From JABJAG01 sp038137215 (GTDB taxonomy: Bacteria > Pseudomonadota > Alphaproteobacteria > UBA6615): a stretch of 64,000 nucleotides of DNA. This document shows, piece by piece, positions 7,845-15,969 of this stretch (positions are counted from its first letter, which is position 1; each line of letters opens with the position of its first letter). The notes under the pieces were generated by a model. It was not told the DNA's origin and searched no databases. It saw only the letters and a list, made by a program, of their open reading frames with translations. The stretch lies in NCBI GenBank assembly GCA_038137215.1, contig JAYQBG010000002.1, forward strand, positions 100,494 through 164,493, given 5' to 3'. Made by a program: the position numbers and the translations under genes.

Positions 7845-8479
7845 CCCCGGCCGAAACCAGCCATGCCGCGCGCGTGCGCATCGACCAGGAACTCATCGCG
7901 GAGATGATCGCGCCCGGCAGCCGCGTGCTCGATGTGGGTTGTGGCGACGGCGTGCTGCTCGACATTTTGGTGCATGAGCGCCAGGTCGACGGGCGCGGCA
8001 TTGAACTCAGCCAGGAGGGTGTGAACGGCTGCGTCTCGCGCGGGCTGGCGGTCGTCCAGGGCGATGCCCAGACCGACCTGCACAATTATCCCGACGATGC
8101 CTTCGACTACGTCATTCTGTCCCAGACCCTGCCCGCGATCTTCGATGTCAAAGGTGTCCTGGGCGAGATGCTGCGCATCGGCCGGCGCGGCGTGGTCAGC
8201 TTCCCCAATTTCGGCTACTGGCGGGTCCGCGCAAAGCTGTTCTTCGGTGGCCGCAGTCCGAATTCCGAGAGCCTGCCCAACGCCTGGTACGAATCCCCGA
8301 ACATCCGGTTTTTCACACTCACCGATTTTACCGACCTGCTCGACGAACTGGGCTTCGTCACCGAGCGCATCGTCACCATCGGCGGCAGTGGCAATACCGG
8401 CACCCGGTCCCATATCGGACACTGGACCAACCTGCTGACCGAGCAGGCTGTCTTCGTGATCAGCCGCAAACCGGACTAG
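7841..8479 (+). CDS. metW: methionine biosynthesis protein MetW
   Basis: 212 aa class I SAM-binding-fold protein. DVGCGDG at residues 31-37 is the cofactor glycine motif, and NFGYWRVR near residue 122 is characteristic of MetW. MetW is the partner of MetX and is needed with it for efficient homoserine acylation in proteobacteria. The gene overlaps metX by 4 bp, consistent with coupled synthesis of the two proteins. Its stop overlaps the stop of the convergent methyltransferase gene. Confidence 0.94.
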   Translation: MTPAETSHAARVRIDQELIAEMIAPGSRVLDVGCGDGVLLDILVHERQVDGRGIELSQEGVNGCVSRGLAVVQGDAQTDLHNYPDDAFDYVILSQTLPAIFDVKGVLGEMLRIGRRGVVSFPNFGYWRVRAKLFFGGRSPNSESLPNAWYESPNIRFFTLTDFTDLLDELGFVTERIVTIGGSGNTGTRSHIGHWTNLLTEQAVFVISRKPD

Positions 8480-9231
8480 TCGGCCACCGGACTGCGGGCC
8501 GATTGCGGGGATGGCGCCGGCGCGGGCATATAGACCCGCCGTCGCGCCGTCTTGCCGTCGGCCGCAGCGCCATAAATCTGCTTGGTGGCCTCGACAATGG
8601 CCACGCCACCGAGCGGGCTGAACCACCTCTCGCCGATCCGCTCCCAGGCCGGGGCGGCCGTCACCCAGAAGCGGCGGCGCGACGGCGCGAAGAACAGCGC
8701 GCGGGTTTCGCGGACCGGCGTAAACATGGACTGCCGCAAAACCCGGTTGAGTTGCTCCATGGAATAGGGATGCCCGTGTCCGAAGGGTGTGTGATCGGCC
8801 CGCGCCCAGATCGAGCGACGGTTCGGCACCACCACGATCAGCCGTCCGCCATCCGAGAGCACGCGCCACATTTCCCGCAGCAGATGACCCGCGTTCTCGC
8901 TGGATTCGAGGCCGTGAACCATCACGATCCGGTTGATCGAGAGATCCGGCAGAGGGATTTCATCCTCCCGCGCCACCAGAGAGAGGTTCTTTTCACCCGG
9001 TGACCCGGACGGCCAGGTCAGGACCCCCATGCGGTCGGGCATCACGGCACAGACCCGCAGGGCTTCGTCCAGATAGGGGCGCAGATACGGCGTGGCATAA
9101 CCAAAGCCGAGCAAACTCATACCGCCAACATCCGGCCACAGGGCGCGTATCTGGCGGTTCACCATACGCCGGGCCACGGCGCCCAGACTGGTGGCGTAGA
9201 AATCGCGAAGATCGACAACGTCAAACGACAT
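8476..9231 (-). CDS. class I SAM-dependent methyltransferase
   Basis: 251 aa. The glycine motif is the relaxed LLGFGYATPYLRPYL near residue 41. A Methyltransf_11-like core follows, with PDLSINRIVMVHGLES (motif IV region) near residue 95 and GGRLIVVVPNRRSIWARADHTPFGHG further on. The substrate is unknown. In related alphaproteobacteria a gene of this type often sits beside metX-metW or glyoxalase II. Here it is convergent with metW, and the two stop codons overlap as CTAG. The Ala/Pro-rich C-terminal tail looks disordered. Confidence 0.85.
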   Translation of the reverse strand: MSFDVVDLRDFYATSLGAVARRMVNRQIRALWPDVGGMSLLGFGYATPYLRPYLDEALRVCAVMPDRMGVLTWPSGSPGEKNLSLVAREDEIPLPDLSINRIVMVHGLESSENAGHLLREMWRVLSDGGRLIVVVPNRRSIWARADHTPFGHGHPYSMEQLNRVLRQSMFTPVRETRALFFAPSRRRFWVTAAPAWERIGERWFSPLGGVAIVEATKQIYGAAADGKTARRRVYMPAPAPSPQSARSPVAD

Positions 9232-9329
9232 GGCGCGAGGTTAACACAGATGACGGCACGCCAGCGGAGACCGTATAGTCGCGCGCAAGACACCAGAGTG
9301 ATCGGATGATCGCGACCGAAAGGAAGACT

Positions 9330-9932
9330 ATGAAGCTCATTTACTCGGCAGCCTCACCCTATGCCCGCAAGGCGCGCGCCGCAGCCATCGAGACCGGCAT
9401 CGCGGACAAGATCGACATGGAAGAGATCAACCCCTGGGCCGATCCGGACGGCTACCGCGCCATCAATCCCGTGGGCAAGGTGCCCGCATTGATCCGCGAT
9501 GACGGACCCGCGCTCTATCAGTCCAACATCGTCTGTGAATTCCTCGATGCTCAGGGCGGCACGAAAATCTATCCCGCGGCAGGACCGGACCGGTGGACCG
9601 CGTTGCGTCAGCTGGCCGCTGCCGACGGCATCCTCGATGCTTCCGTGCTGAACCGCATGGAGGGCATGTTTCACGAGGGCGAAGCCGCATCCCAGAAGCT
9701 CATCGACCGCCAGGAACTTTCCGTCAACGAAGCGCTCGACCAACTCGAAGACGAGGCCGATGATCTGAACGGCCCGGTCACGATCGGCCAGATTACGGTC
9801 GCCTGTGCGCTCGGATATCGCGACTTCCGTTTCGCGGACACCGACTGGCGCAGCGCCCGTCCCAAACTGGCGGGCTGGTACGAGACCTTCGCGCAACGCC
9901 CCTCGATCAAAGCGACCGATCCGGACGCCTGA
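9330..9932 (+). CDS. glutathione S-transferase family protein
   Basis: 200 aa. The N-terminal thioredoxin-like domain has SPYARKAR at about residues 8-15 and the cis-Pro in GKVPALI at about 48-54, followed by an acidic/Ser pocket (LYQSNIVCEFLD). A helical C-terminal domain follows. The start at 9330 is chosen because AGGA lies 5 nt upstream and the domain begins at once; an ATG at 9306 is less likely. The catalytic residue is probably Ser8, inferred from family alignment. It is followed after 2 bp by the DUF985 gene, so the two form an operon. The substrate is unknown; a detoxification or redox role is likely. Confidence 0.9.
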   Translation: MKLIYSAASPYARKARAAAIETGIADKIDMEEINPWADPDGYRAINPVGKVPALIRDDGPALYQSNIVCEFLDAQGGTKIYPAAGPDRWTALRQLAAADGILDASVLNRMEGMFHEGEAASQKLIDRQELSVNEALDQLEDEADDLNGPVTIGQITVACALGYRDFRFADTDWRSARPKLAGWYETFAQRPSIKATDPDA

Positions 9933-9934
9933 GT

Positions 9935-10381
9935 GTGAGCATCGACGGACTGGATGCCGGCGCGGTGGTCGAACTGCTCGGCCTCGAACCGCATCCCGAA
10001 GGCGGTCATTACATCGAGACCTATCGCGACTTCGCAGCGGATGGCGGCCGGGGGAGCTGCTCTTCCATCTACTACCTGCTAGCCGCCGGTGAAGTTTCGG
10101 CCTGGCACCGTGTCACCGAAGCCGATGAGATCTGGCACTGGTACGGCGGCGCGCCGCTGGCGCTGACCACGGCCGCGAGCGCGGGACCGGCCCGCACCTT
10201 TATCCTGGGCACCGATCTGCGGGCCGGTCAGGCACCCCAGGCCACGATCCCCGCCGGAGACTGGCAGACCGCCGTCTCGCAGGGCGAATGGTCGCTAGTC
10301 GGCTGCACCGTCGCGCCGGCTTTCGAGTTTGCGTATTGGGAACTGGCGCCCGAAGGATGGGCGCCGGACGGCGCGTCCTAG
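9935..10381 (+). CDS. DUF985 (cupin_5) family protein
   Basis: 148 aa with a GTG start. The opening LGLEPHPEGGHYIETYRD is the DUF985 signature, followed by SSIYYLL and WHRVTEADEIWHWYGG, which supplies the His/Glu residues of a cupin metal site. Family members are small cupins often described as sugar-epimerase-like, but no reaction is firmly assigned. It is 2 bp downstream of the glutathione transferase gene. Its TAG stop overlaps the stop of the convergent LysE-type gene. Confidence 0.88.
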   Translation: MSIDGLDAGAVVELLGLEPHPEGGHYIETYRDFAADGGRGSCSSIYYLLAAGEVSAWHRVTEADEIWHWYGGAPLALTTAASAGPARTFILGTDLRAGQAPQATIPAGDWQTAVSQGEWSLVGCTVAPAFEFAYWELAPEGWAPDGAS

Positions 10382-11061
10382 ACAAACAGGTCGTAGATCA
10401 GCGGTGTCACATTGAAGCCGCTGAGCAGCGCATAGATGCCAAAGCCGAACAGGATTCCGGCCGACACACGGTTCATCCAGACCTGATAGGTGCCGTCAAC
10501 AAAGGGACGGAACACCCCGGCGGTGGTTGAAATCGCCAGCCACCAGCCGGCAGAGCCCAGGAACACACCCACCACCAGGATCGAGGCGTTGCCAACCGAA
10601 GCGCCCGCATCGGTGATGCCGAGCGTGGCCAGCAACCCGGCAAAGGCAATCAGCGTGATCGGGTTTGTTACGGCGAGCATGAAGGTGGAGATGAAGTCCT
10701 TCACCAGGCTCTGGGTCACAACGCGATTTTCGTTTTCGTTCTCCGAGCGTTTGACCGGTTTTCGCGACCGCGTGCCGCGCGATCCGAACACGGTCCGGGC
10801 CGCAAGCACGAAGAGCACAAACCCGCCGACAATCCGCAAATCGTCCTGGTGGGCCTCCAGCCAGTCCTTGACCGCGCTCACCCCGAACGCGGCAATCGCG
10901 CCAAACAGCGCATCGCCCACGGCCGCGCCGAGGCCCGAGAGCAGGCCATGCAGGCGCCCTTCGGCAAGGGTCCGTTGCACGCACAGCACGCCGACTGGTC
11001 CCACCGGCAATGCCAAGAAGAAACCGAAGATGATACCTTGGATGAGAATGTAGTCGGTCAC
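10378..11061 (-). CDS. LysE/RhtB-type amino-acid exporter
   Basis: 227 aa, start GTG at 11061. Upstream in-frame residues are low-quality Arg/Pro sequence, and the first membrane helix begins right after this GTG. FFLALPVGPVGVLCVQRTL is the LysE N-terminal motif; SGLGAAVGDALFGAIAAFG and MLAVTNPITLIAFAGLLA are further family helices, and about six membrane segments can be counted. A charged loop with a Glu/Asn repeat (about residues 100-112) sits in the cytoplasmic middle. The exported solute is unknown. It is convergent with the cupin gene and lies downstream of pdxY on the same strand, 98 bp away. Confidence 0.88.
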   Translation of the reverse strand: MTDYILIQGIIFGFFLALPVGPVGVLCVQRTLAEGRLHGLLSGLGAAVGDALFGAIAAFGVSAVKDWLEAHQDDLRIVGGFVLFVLAARTVFGSRGTRSRKPVKRSENENENRVVTQSLVKDFISTFMLAVTNPITLIAFAGLLATLGITDAGASVGNASILVVGVFLGSAGWWLAISTTAGVFRPFVDGTYQVWMNRVSAGILFGFGIYALLSGFNVTPLIYDLFV

Positions 11062-11159
11062 GTACGCTTCGCTGGTTTGCCGATGCTCACCCCCCGATGT
11101 GCGAGCCAGCTTCACAACGGTTCTAGCAGATTTGCGATAGATGCCAAGTTGCTGCCGGT

Positions 11160-12017
11160 CTAATCGATCCGCCGGGCCACGAATCTTTCCCGCGGCGTCA
11201 TAAAAGCCACACGTGCGTCCACAAGCGCGAGCTCGCTGTTTGCCCGCTCCGCCGTGCAGGCGAAAATCGCGTGCAAACGGGACGCGCAATCCTCCAGCGC
11301 CGCCGGCACATCGCCCATCCCGGTGAGATGCGCCGAGAACAGCGCGGCGGCCAGATCGCCCGCGCCGTGCGGGGCCCGGGCAAACGCAAACCGGGGCGTC
11401 CGGACCATCCAGGCGGAATGCGCGTTCACCGCAGCCATCGCCACATGGTTTTCGGACACGGCCGGGCTTTCGAAGCTCGTGACCAGGACGCACCCGCCCG
11501 GGCGCATCTTTGCGAGCAGATGCCGCGCCGCAGCAACCGGGTCGTCGCCGGACATCCCCGTCAGTTCCTCAAGCTCGAAGGCATTCGGGGTGAGTATATC
11601 TGCGCTGGCAAGCGCGATATCGCGAAAGAACTCGCCGAGACCATCAGCGACATACAGGCCGGTGTCCCGGTCCCCCATCACCGGATCGCAGCAGTAGCGC
11701 AGGTGCGGATTGGCCTGGCGCAGGCGTGCCACCTCGTCCCGGATCAGATCCGCCACCTCCCGCGACCCGAGATATCCGGTCAGCAGGAGATCGCAGGCCG
11801 CCGGAACGCCACGGGGCACCAGCCCGTTCAGCAGGCCGCGGACCGTCGCGACCGGCAGCACTCCGCCGCCATTCTCGCGATAGCCGCCATGATTAGAGAG
11901 CACCGCGGTGGGAACCGGCCAGACGGTATGACCGAGCAGTTGCAACGGAAACGTGACCGCGCTGTTGCCGACATGACCGAAGGTCACCTGGGATTGTATG
12001 GAGAGGATATCGACCAT
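11160..12017 (-). CDS. pdxY: pyridoxal kinase
   Basis: 285 aa, ribokinase superfamily. It phosphorylates pyridoxal to PLP in the salvage pathway. The N-terminus SIQSQVTFGHVGNSAVTFPLQ and NHGGY near residue 43 are the PdxY signature. Residues 125-140 contain YCCDPVMGD, with the Asp contact. The C-terminal APHGAGDLAAALF holds the catalytic Gly-Ala-Gly-Asp anion hole. The start ATG at 12017 is followed directly by the family sequence. A perfect inverted repeat with GAATTC cores lies 17-46 bp upstream (12034-12063) and may be an operator. PdxY versus PdxK assignment is based on the N-terminal motif. Confidence 0.92.
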   Translation of the reverse strand: MVDILSIQSQVTFGHVGNSAVTFPLQLLGHTVWPVPTAVLSNHGGYRENGGGVLPVATVRGLLNGLVPRGVPAACDLLLTGYLGSREVADLIRDEVARLRQANPHLRYCCDPVMGDRDTGLYVADGLGEFFRDIALASADILTPNAFELEELTGMSGDDPVAAARHLLAKMRPGGCVLVTSFESPAVSENHVAMAAVNAHSAWMVRTPRFAFARAPHGAGDLAAALFSAHLTGMGDVPAALEDCASRLHAIFACTAERANSELALVDARVAFMTPRERFVARRID

Positions 12018-12033
12018 CGCCAGCCTTCATGCG

Positions 12034-12063
12034 ACGAATTCGCGCCACGAGACAAGAATTCGT
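12034..12063. promoter_or_regulatory. inverted repeat upstream of pdxY
   Basis: Perfect 8-bp arms (12034-12041 and 12056-12063) with a 14-nt spacer; each arm contains the self-complementary GAATTC. It lies just upstream of the pdxY start and could be a repressor or activator site. No regulator gene is adjacent. Confidence 0.4.
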
Positions 12064-12140
12064 TTGACCGAAGCGAAACCGGCTTGATTCCCATGACATG
12101 CTCATTTGCCTGAATGCGGAGCTCGGATCTGACGCCTGAC

Positions 12141-12173
12141 AAAAAGCCCGGTGCGAAAGCGCCGGGCTTTTTT
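12141..12173. terminator. strong bidirectional intrinsic terminator
   Basis: A GC-rich stem (GCCCGG paired with CCGGGC, extended by the flanking A and T tracts) has a loop containing GCGAAAGC, with A5 on the left and T6 on the right. On the minus strand it lies just after the G-rich region 12181-12980; on the plus strand it would end any transcript starting near 12064-12100. Neither side has a recognised gene, so its presence implies an unannotated transcript. Confidence 0.85.
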
Positions 12174-12180
12174 GTGCCGA

Positions 12181-12980
12181 ACATCCGTTACAGCGCCGAA
12201 CCACCACCGGACGCGCCATCACCGGAAAAGCAGAAGGCGCCAGGTGCATGGACGCGGAGCCCGTGACGCCTGACGCCTTCCTGATCTTCCGCTTCCCGGG
12301 GTTGCCCCCGTGACACATCAGACCTGACCCGTAACAACGAACGTTCCGTTTTGTGACGCGGACGGATCGCACCCCTGGCCGATACGTGTCCAACCCGTGT
12401 CACGCCCGGATACACCGCCGTTGCCAGCGCCGCATCCGCGTTCCCGAAGGAACCCGAAACTCCAGGTCCAGCATGGTCGCTGTGCCTTCCCGGTCCGCCC
12501 AGCCGCCCGAAGGCGCCTGTGTCGTTCCGGTCGGTCAGTCCCGAATTCCTGGCCGGCGAGAGCCTGGAGGCGGGACGCGGCTGCCGTTTCTGCAAGCCCC
12601 GACCGAAGCCGGGGTTCGCCAGCGTCACACTCCGCGAACGAACTATGCCGCCAAAACGACCGCCACCAACGCGACGATACCTTCCCCACCGGTCGGCCCC
12701 GCAGCACCTGTCTGCCCGAAGGCATTCCGATGCGCCCAGACCTCCCGGCTCCGCCCGGCCTGCCAAACGCGGTTACCCGCCTCCGACACCCGAACGATGC
12801 GACGAACCTCCACCGAGGGGAGCGGCTCCGAAGAACCATGTTCGCCTGCCGACTTCCCCGGACCTTCCGCCACACCTCGCGGCCCGACTTCCGATCCGGC
12901 GTTTCCGTCCCGCCCCGCGAGTCTCCCCCCCGGGGTCTCTCGAAGCGCCCGAACCGCCGCAGAGCGGTTGTCCGGACATG
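12181..12980 (-). other. gene-free G-rich region with UUCG hairpins; candidate structured RNA or decayed gene
   Basis: All six frames are open for long stretches, but every translation is Arg/Pro/Gly/Ser-rich and matches no family I recognise. The minus strand is strongly G-rich. Five hairpins closed by C(UUCG)G loops can be drawn on the minus strand at 12440-12453, 12504-12515, 12597-12614, 12713-12724 and 12824-12837, with stems of 4-7 bp. An open frame on the minus strand ends with TAA at 12188, just before the terminator at 12141-12173. I see none of the signature sequences of RNase P RNA, tmRNA or 6S RNA. This entry marks an unexplained locus, not a proven gene. Confidence 0.35.
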
Positions 12981-13207
12981 GCGGGAACAACGCCGACACG
13001 TCATTAAGTGCCCCATGATGTTCGACTGACAGGTCCCTCCCGGGCAATGCGCAATCGCGGCCACCAATCAGATTCCTGTGCAAAACTCGCAACACTGATC
13101 ACAATCACTCCACAGGTTTTCCACACTTCATGCATCCGTGGTGCGACAGTTGTTCGCAGAGCGGGCAACAATGCCCGATTTTCCAAGGTCTTGCGCCCTC
13201 TCGCGGA

Positions 13208-13236
13208 TTGACGAAACGGGGCAGACGGGTCTAAAC
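13208..13236 (+). promoter_or_regulatory. probable promoter of the sdhCDAB operon
   Basis: TTGACG (13208-13213), 17-nt spacer, CTAAAC (13231-13236), giving a leader of about 120 nt before sdhC. The surrounding 13021-13363 is AT-richer than the region to its left and otherwise holds only a DnaA-box-like nonamer at 13117-13125. Confidence 0.55.
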
Positions 13237-13363
13237 CGCATCATCTCATTCATCCCGAATCCGTTTCGGCGCGTAGGAAGCCACGAACGATTGAGGATGG
13301 ACAAAAGTCACTGAGGCCCGGCGCAACTCTGTTCCGTACCTCGCTCCAATGACAGGGGGCCGC

Positions 13364-13759
13364 ATGGCGACCAACAACAGACCGCTTTCCCCGCACCTTC
13401 AGGTCTATCGCCCACAGCTGACATCGGTGCTTTCGATCCTGCATCGCGCCACAGGCATCGGCCTGGCCGCCGGCACCTTGCTGCTGGTGTGGTGGCTGAT
13501 TGCATCGGCGACCGGACCTACGGCATTCGACTTGGTTCAGAGTTTCATCGGCTCGCTTCTGGGCCGCTTGTTGCTTCTGGCCTGGTCCTTCGCGCTGTTC
13601 TACCACCTGTGCAACGGCATCCGGCACCTGGTCTGGGACACCGGCAGAGGCTTTGAACTCAAGACCGCCTATGCATCGGGCTGGCTGGTTGTGATCTCGG
13701 CCGCCGTTCTGACCGTCATTTGCTGGGTCGCGGGCTACATCTCTCTGGGAGGCGTCTGA
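13364..13759 (+). CDS. sdhC: succinate dehydrogenase cytochrome b556 subunit
   Basis: 131 aa, three membrane helices. It anchors complex II in the inner membrane and helps bind haem b and ubiquinone. The N-terminal motif RPLSPHLQVYRPQ and SVLSILHRATGIGLAAG (Ser and Arg of the quinone site) are family signatures; His in FYHLCNGIRHLVWD is the expected haem ligand. The start at 13364 has AGGGGG four bases upstream; an ATG five codons earlier lacks such a site. The stop is 2 bp from the sdhD start. Confidence 0.95.
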   Translation: MATNNRPLSPHLQVYRPQLTSVLSILHRATGIGLAAGTLLLVWWLIASATGPTAFDLVQSFIGSLLGRLLLLAWSFALFYHLCNGIRHLVWDTGRGFELKTAYASGWLVVISAAVLTVICWVAGYISLGGV

Positions 13760-13761
13760 CC

Positions 13762-14142
13762 ATGAGCCTACGCACGCCGCTCGGCCGCGCACGCGGCATG
13801 GGTTCTGCCAAAACCGGAACCGGTCACTGGTGGGCCCAGCGCGTCACCGCGCTGGCCCTCATCCCGCTCGTGATCTGGTTCGTCATCTCGATGATCATCG
13901 TCACCGGTGCAGATCATGAAGCCGCACTGGCCTTTATCGGCAGTCCGATCAACGCCGTGCTGCTGACCCTTCTGATCATCGCCGTGTTCCATCACGGCCA
14001 GCTTGGCCTTCAGGTGGTGATCGAGGACTACATTCAAACGAAGTGGCTTGAAGTCGCCCTGATCCTCGCAGTCAAGGGTGCGGCCATCTTCCTCGGCGTG
14101 GCTTCGGTCTATGCCGTCATCGCAATCGCACTGGGAGGCTGA
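13762..14142 (+). CDS. sdhD: succinate dehydrogenase membrane anchor subunit
   Basis: 126 aa with three membrane helices. TGHWWAQRVTALALIPLVIW near the N-terminus and HHGQLGLQVVIEDYI, which contains the haem-ligand His and the conserved Asp-Tyr, identify SdhD. Together with SdhC it forms the quinone-reducing anchor of complex II. The frame extends 14 codons further upstream inside sdhC, but the ATG at 13762, 2 bp after the sdhC stop, matches the usual N-terminus. Confidence 0.94.
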   Translation: MSLRTPLGRARGMGSAKTGTGHWWAQRVTALALIPLVIWFVISMIIVTGADHEAALAFIGSPINAVLLTLLIIAVFHHGQLGLQVVIEDYIQTKWLEVALILAVKGAAIFLGVASVYAVIAIALGG

Positions 14143-14144
14143 CG

Positions 14145-15938
14145 TTGGCGACCATCGGCGGATATGAAGTAATTGATCACGACTACGATGTGGTTGTGGT
14201 CGGGGCCGGCGGCGCAGGACTGCGCGCCACCTTCGGCATGGCGATGAAGGGTCTGAAGACGGCCTGTATCACCAAGGTCTTCCCCACGCGCTCACACACC
14301 GTGGCCGCCCAGGGCGGCATTTCGGCCGCGCTCGGCAATATGGGCAAGGACGACTGGCGCTGGCACATGTACGACACCATCAAGGGGTCGGACTGGCTGG
14401 GCGACCAGGATGCCATCGAATACATGGTGCGCGAGGCCATCCCCGCGATCATCGAGCTGGAACATCAGGGCGTGCCCTTCTCTCGTACCGAAGAAGGCAA
14501 GATCTACCAGCGCCCCTTCGGCGGCATGACGACCAACTACGGCGAAGGCACGGCCCAGCGGACCTGTGCGGCTGCCGACCGGACCGGTCACGCGATCCTG
14601 CACACCCTCTATCAGCAGTCCCTGAAGAACGACGCAGAGTTCTTCATCGAGTATTTTGCGCTCGACCTGATCATGGAAGACGGCCGTTGCCGGGGTGTCA
14701 TGGCCCTGAACATGGCCGACGGCACGATCCACCGCTTCCGGGGACATCAGATCTGCATGGCAACCGGCGGCTACGGACGCGCCTATTTCTCGGCCACGTC
14801 CGCGCACACCTGCACCGGCGATGGCAGCGCCATGGTCGCACGTGCGGGCCTGCCGCTCGAGGACCTCGAATTCGTGCAGTTCCACCCCACCGGCATTTAC
14901 GGTGCGGGCGCGCTGATCACGGAAGGTTCGCGCGGCGAAGGCGGTTATCTGACCAACTCCGAGGGCGAGCGCTTCATGGAACGCTATGCCCCGTCGGCCA
15001 AGGACCTCGCCTCGCGTGACGTGGTGAGCCGCTCGATGACCATCGAGATTCGCGAAGGCCGCGGCGTGGGTCCGGAAAAGGATCACATCCACCTGCATCT
15101 GGAACATCTCGACCCGGCGGTGATCGCCGAACGCCTGCCCGGTATTTCCGAAACGGCACGCATTTTCGCCGGCGTCGATGTCACCAAGGAACCGATCCCG
15201 GTGCTGCCGACCTGCCACTACAATATGGGCGGTATCCCGACGACCTATCGGGGTCAGGTCCGCACCTGGACCGAATCCGATCCCGAGGCGACGGTCGAGG
15301 GCCTGATGGCCATCGGCGAAGCCGCGAGTGTATCCGTCCACGGCGCAAACCGTCTCGGATCGAACTCACTGCTCGATCTCGTCGTCTTCGGACGCGCGGC
15401 AGCCGAATACGCTGCCGATGTGGTGACGCCCGGCGCCGACCACGATCCCCTGCCCGAAAATGCAGGCGAAGAAGCCCTCGCGCGCCTCGACCGCTTCCGC
15501 CATGCCAAGGGCGGCACGCCGACGGCCAAGCTGCGCCTCGACATGCAGCGGGTCATGCAGAACAACTGCGCGGTCTTCCGCACCGGTGAAGTTCTGCAGG
15601 AGGGCGTCGATCAGCTCAATGATCTGTGGGCCGCGCGCGACGACCTGAACGTCAACGACACATCCCTGATCTGGAACTCGGACCTGATCGAGACCCTCGA
15701 GCTCGACAACCTAATGGTCCAGGCGGCCGCGACGATCAATTGCGCCAAACGGCGCGAGGAAAGCCGTGGTGCTCATGCACGTGAGGATTTCTCCGAACGT
15801 GATGACGAGAAGTGGATGAAACACTCGCTGGCCTGGGTCAACGAGAAGGGCGAGGTTCGGACCGAGTATCGTCCGGTGCACCTCGAAACGCTCACCGATG
15901 AAGTCGAAAGCTTCCCGCCCAAGGCGCGGACCTACTAG
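14145..15938 (+). CDS. sdhA: succinate dehydrogenase flavoprotein subunit
   Basis: 597 aa. It oxidises succinate to fumarate and carries covalent FAD. VVVGAGGAGLRATFGMA near residue 20 is the dinucleotide fold; RSHTVAAQGGISAALGN contains the His that binds FAD covalently; HPTGIYGAGALITEGSRGEG holds active-site residues. Translation begins at a TTG (14145), 2 bp after the sdhD stop and preceded by GGGAGG; no ATG or GTG is closer to the family N-terminus, so a rare start is likely real. Length is normal. Confidence 0.96.
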   Translation: MATIGGYEVIDHDYDVVVVGAGGAGLRATFGMAMKGLKTACITKVFPTRSHTVAAQGGISAALGNMGKDDWRWHMYDTIKGSDWLGDQDAIEYMVREAIPAIIELEHQGVPFSRTEEGKIYQRPFGGMTTNYGEGTAQRTCAAADRTGHAILHTLYQQSLKNDAEFFIEYFALDLIMEDGRCRGVMALNMADGTIHRFRGHQICMATGGYGRAYFSATSAHTCTGDGSAMVARAGLPLEDLEFVQFHPTGIYGAGALITEGSRGEGGYLTNSEGERFMERYAPSAKDLASRDVVSRSMTIEIREGRGVGPEKDHIHLHLEHLDPAVIAERLPGISETARIFAGVDVTKEPIPVLPTCHYNMGGIPTTYRGQVRTWTESDPEATVEGLMAIGEAASVSVHGANRLGSNSLLDLVVFGRAAAEYAADVVTPGADHDPLPENAGEEALARLDRFRHAKGGTPTAKLRLDMQRVMQNNCAVFRTGEVLQEGVDQLNDLWAARDDLNVNDTSLIWNSDLIETLELDNLMVQAAATINCAKRREESRGAHAREDFSERDDEKWMKHSLAWVNEKGEVRTEYRPVHLETLTDEVESFPPKARTY

Positions 15939-15969
15939 TCCCGTTTGGCGACGAAGGAGAATTTGAAAA

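Noticed and set aside
12181..12980. RNase P RNA, tmRNA or 6S RNA
   Set aside because: Signature sequences (for example the GAGGAAAGTCC block of RNase P RNA or the tmRNA acceptor core) are not present on either strand.
12318..13067. 249-codon minus-strand frame and similar plus-strand frames (12353-13029)
   Set aside because: All frames are open here, translations are Arg/Pro/Gly-rich and no frame shows the strong third-position GC seen in neighbouring genes; kept only as an unexplained region.
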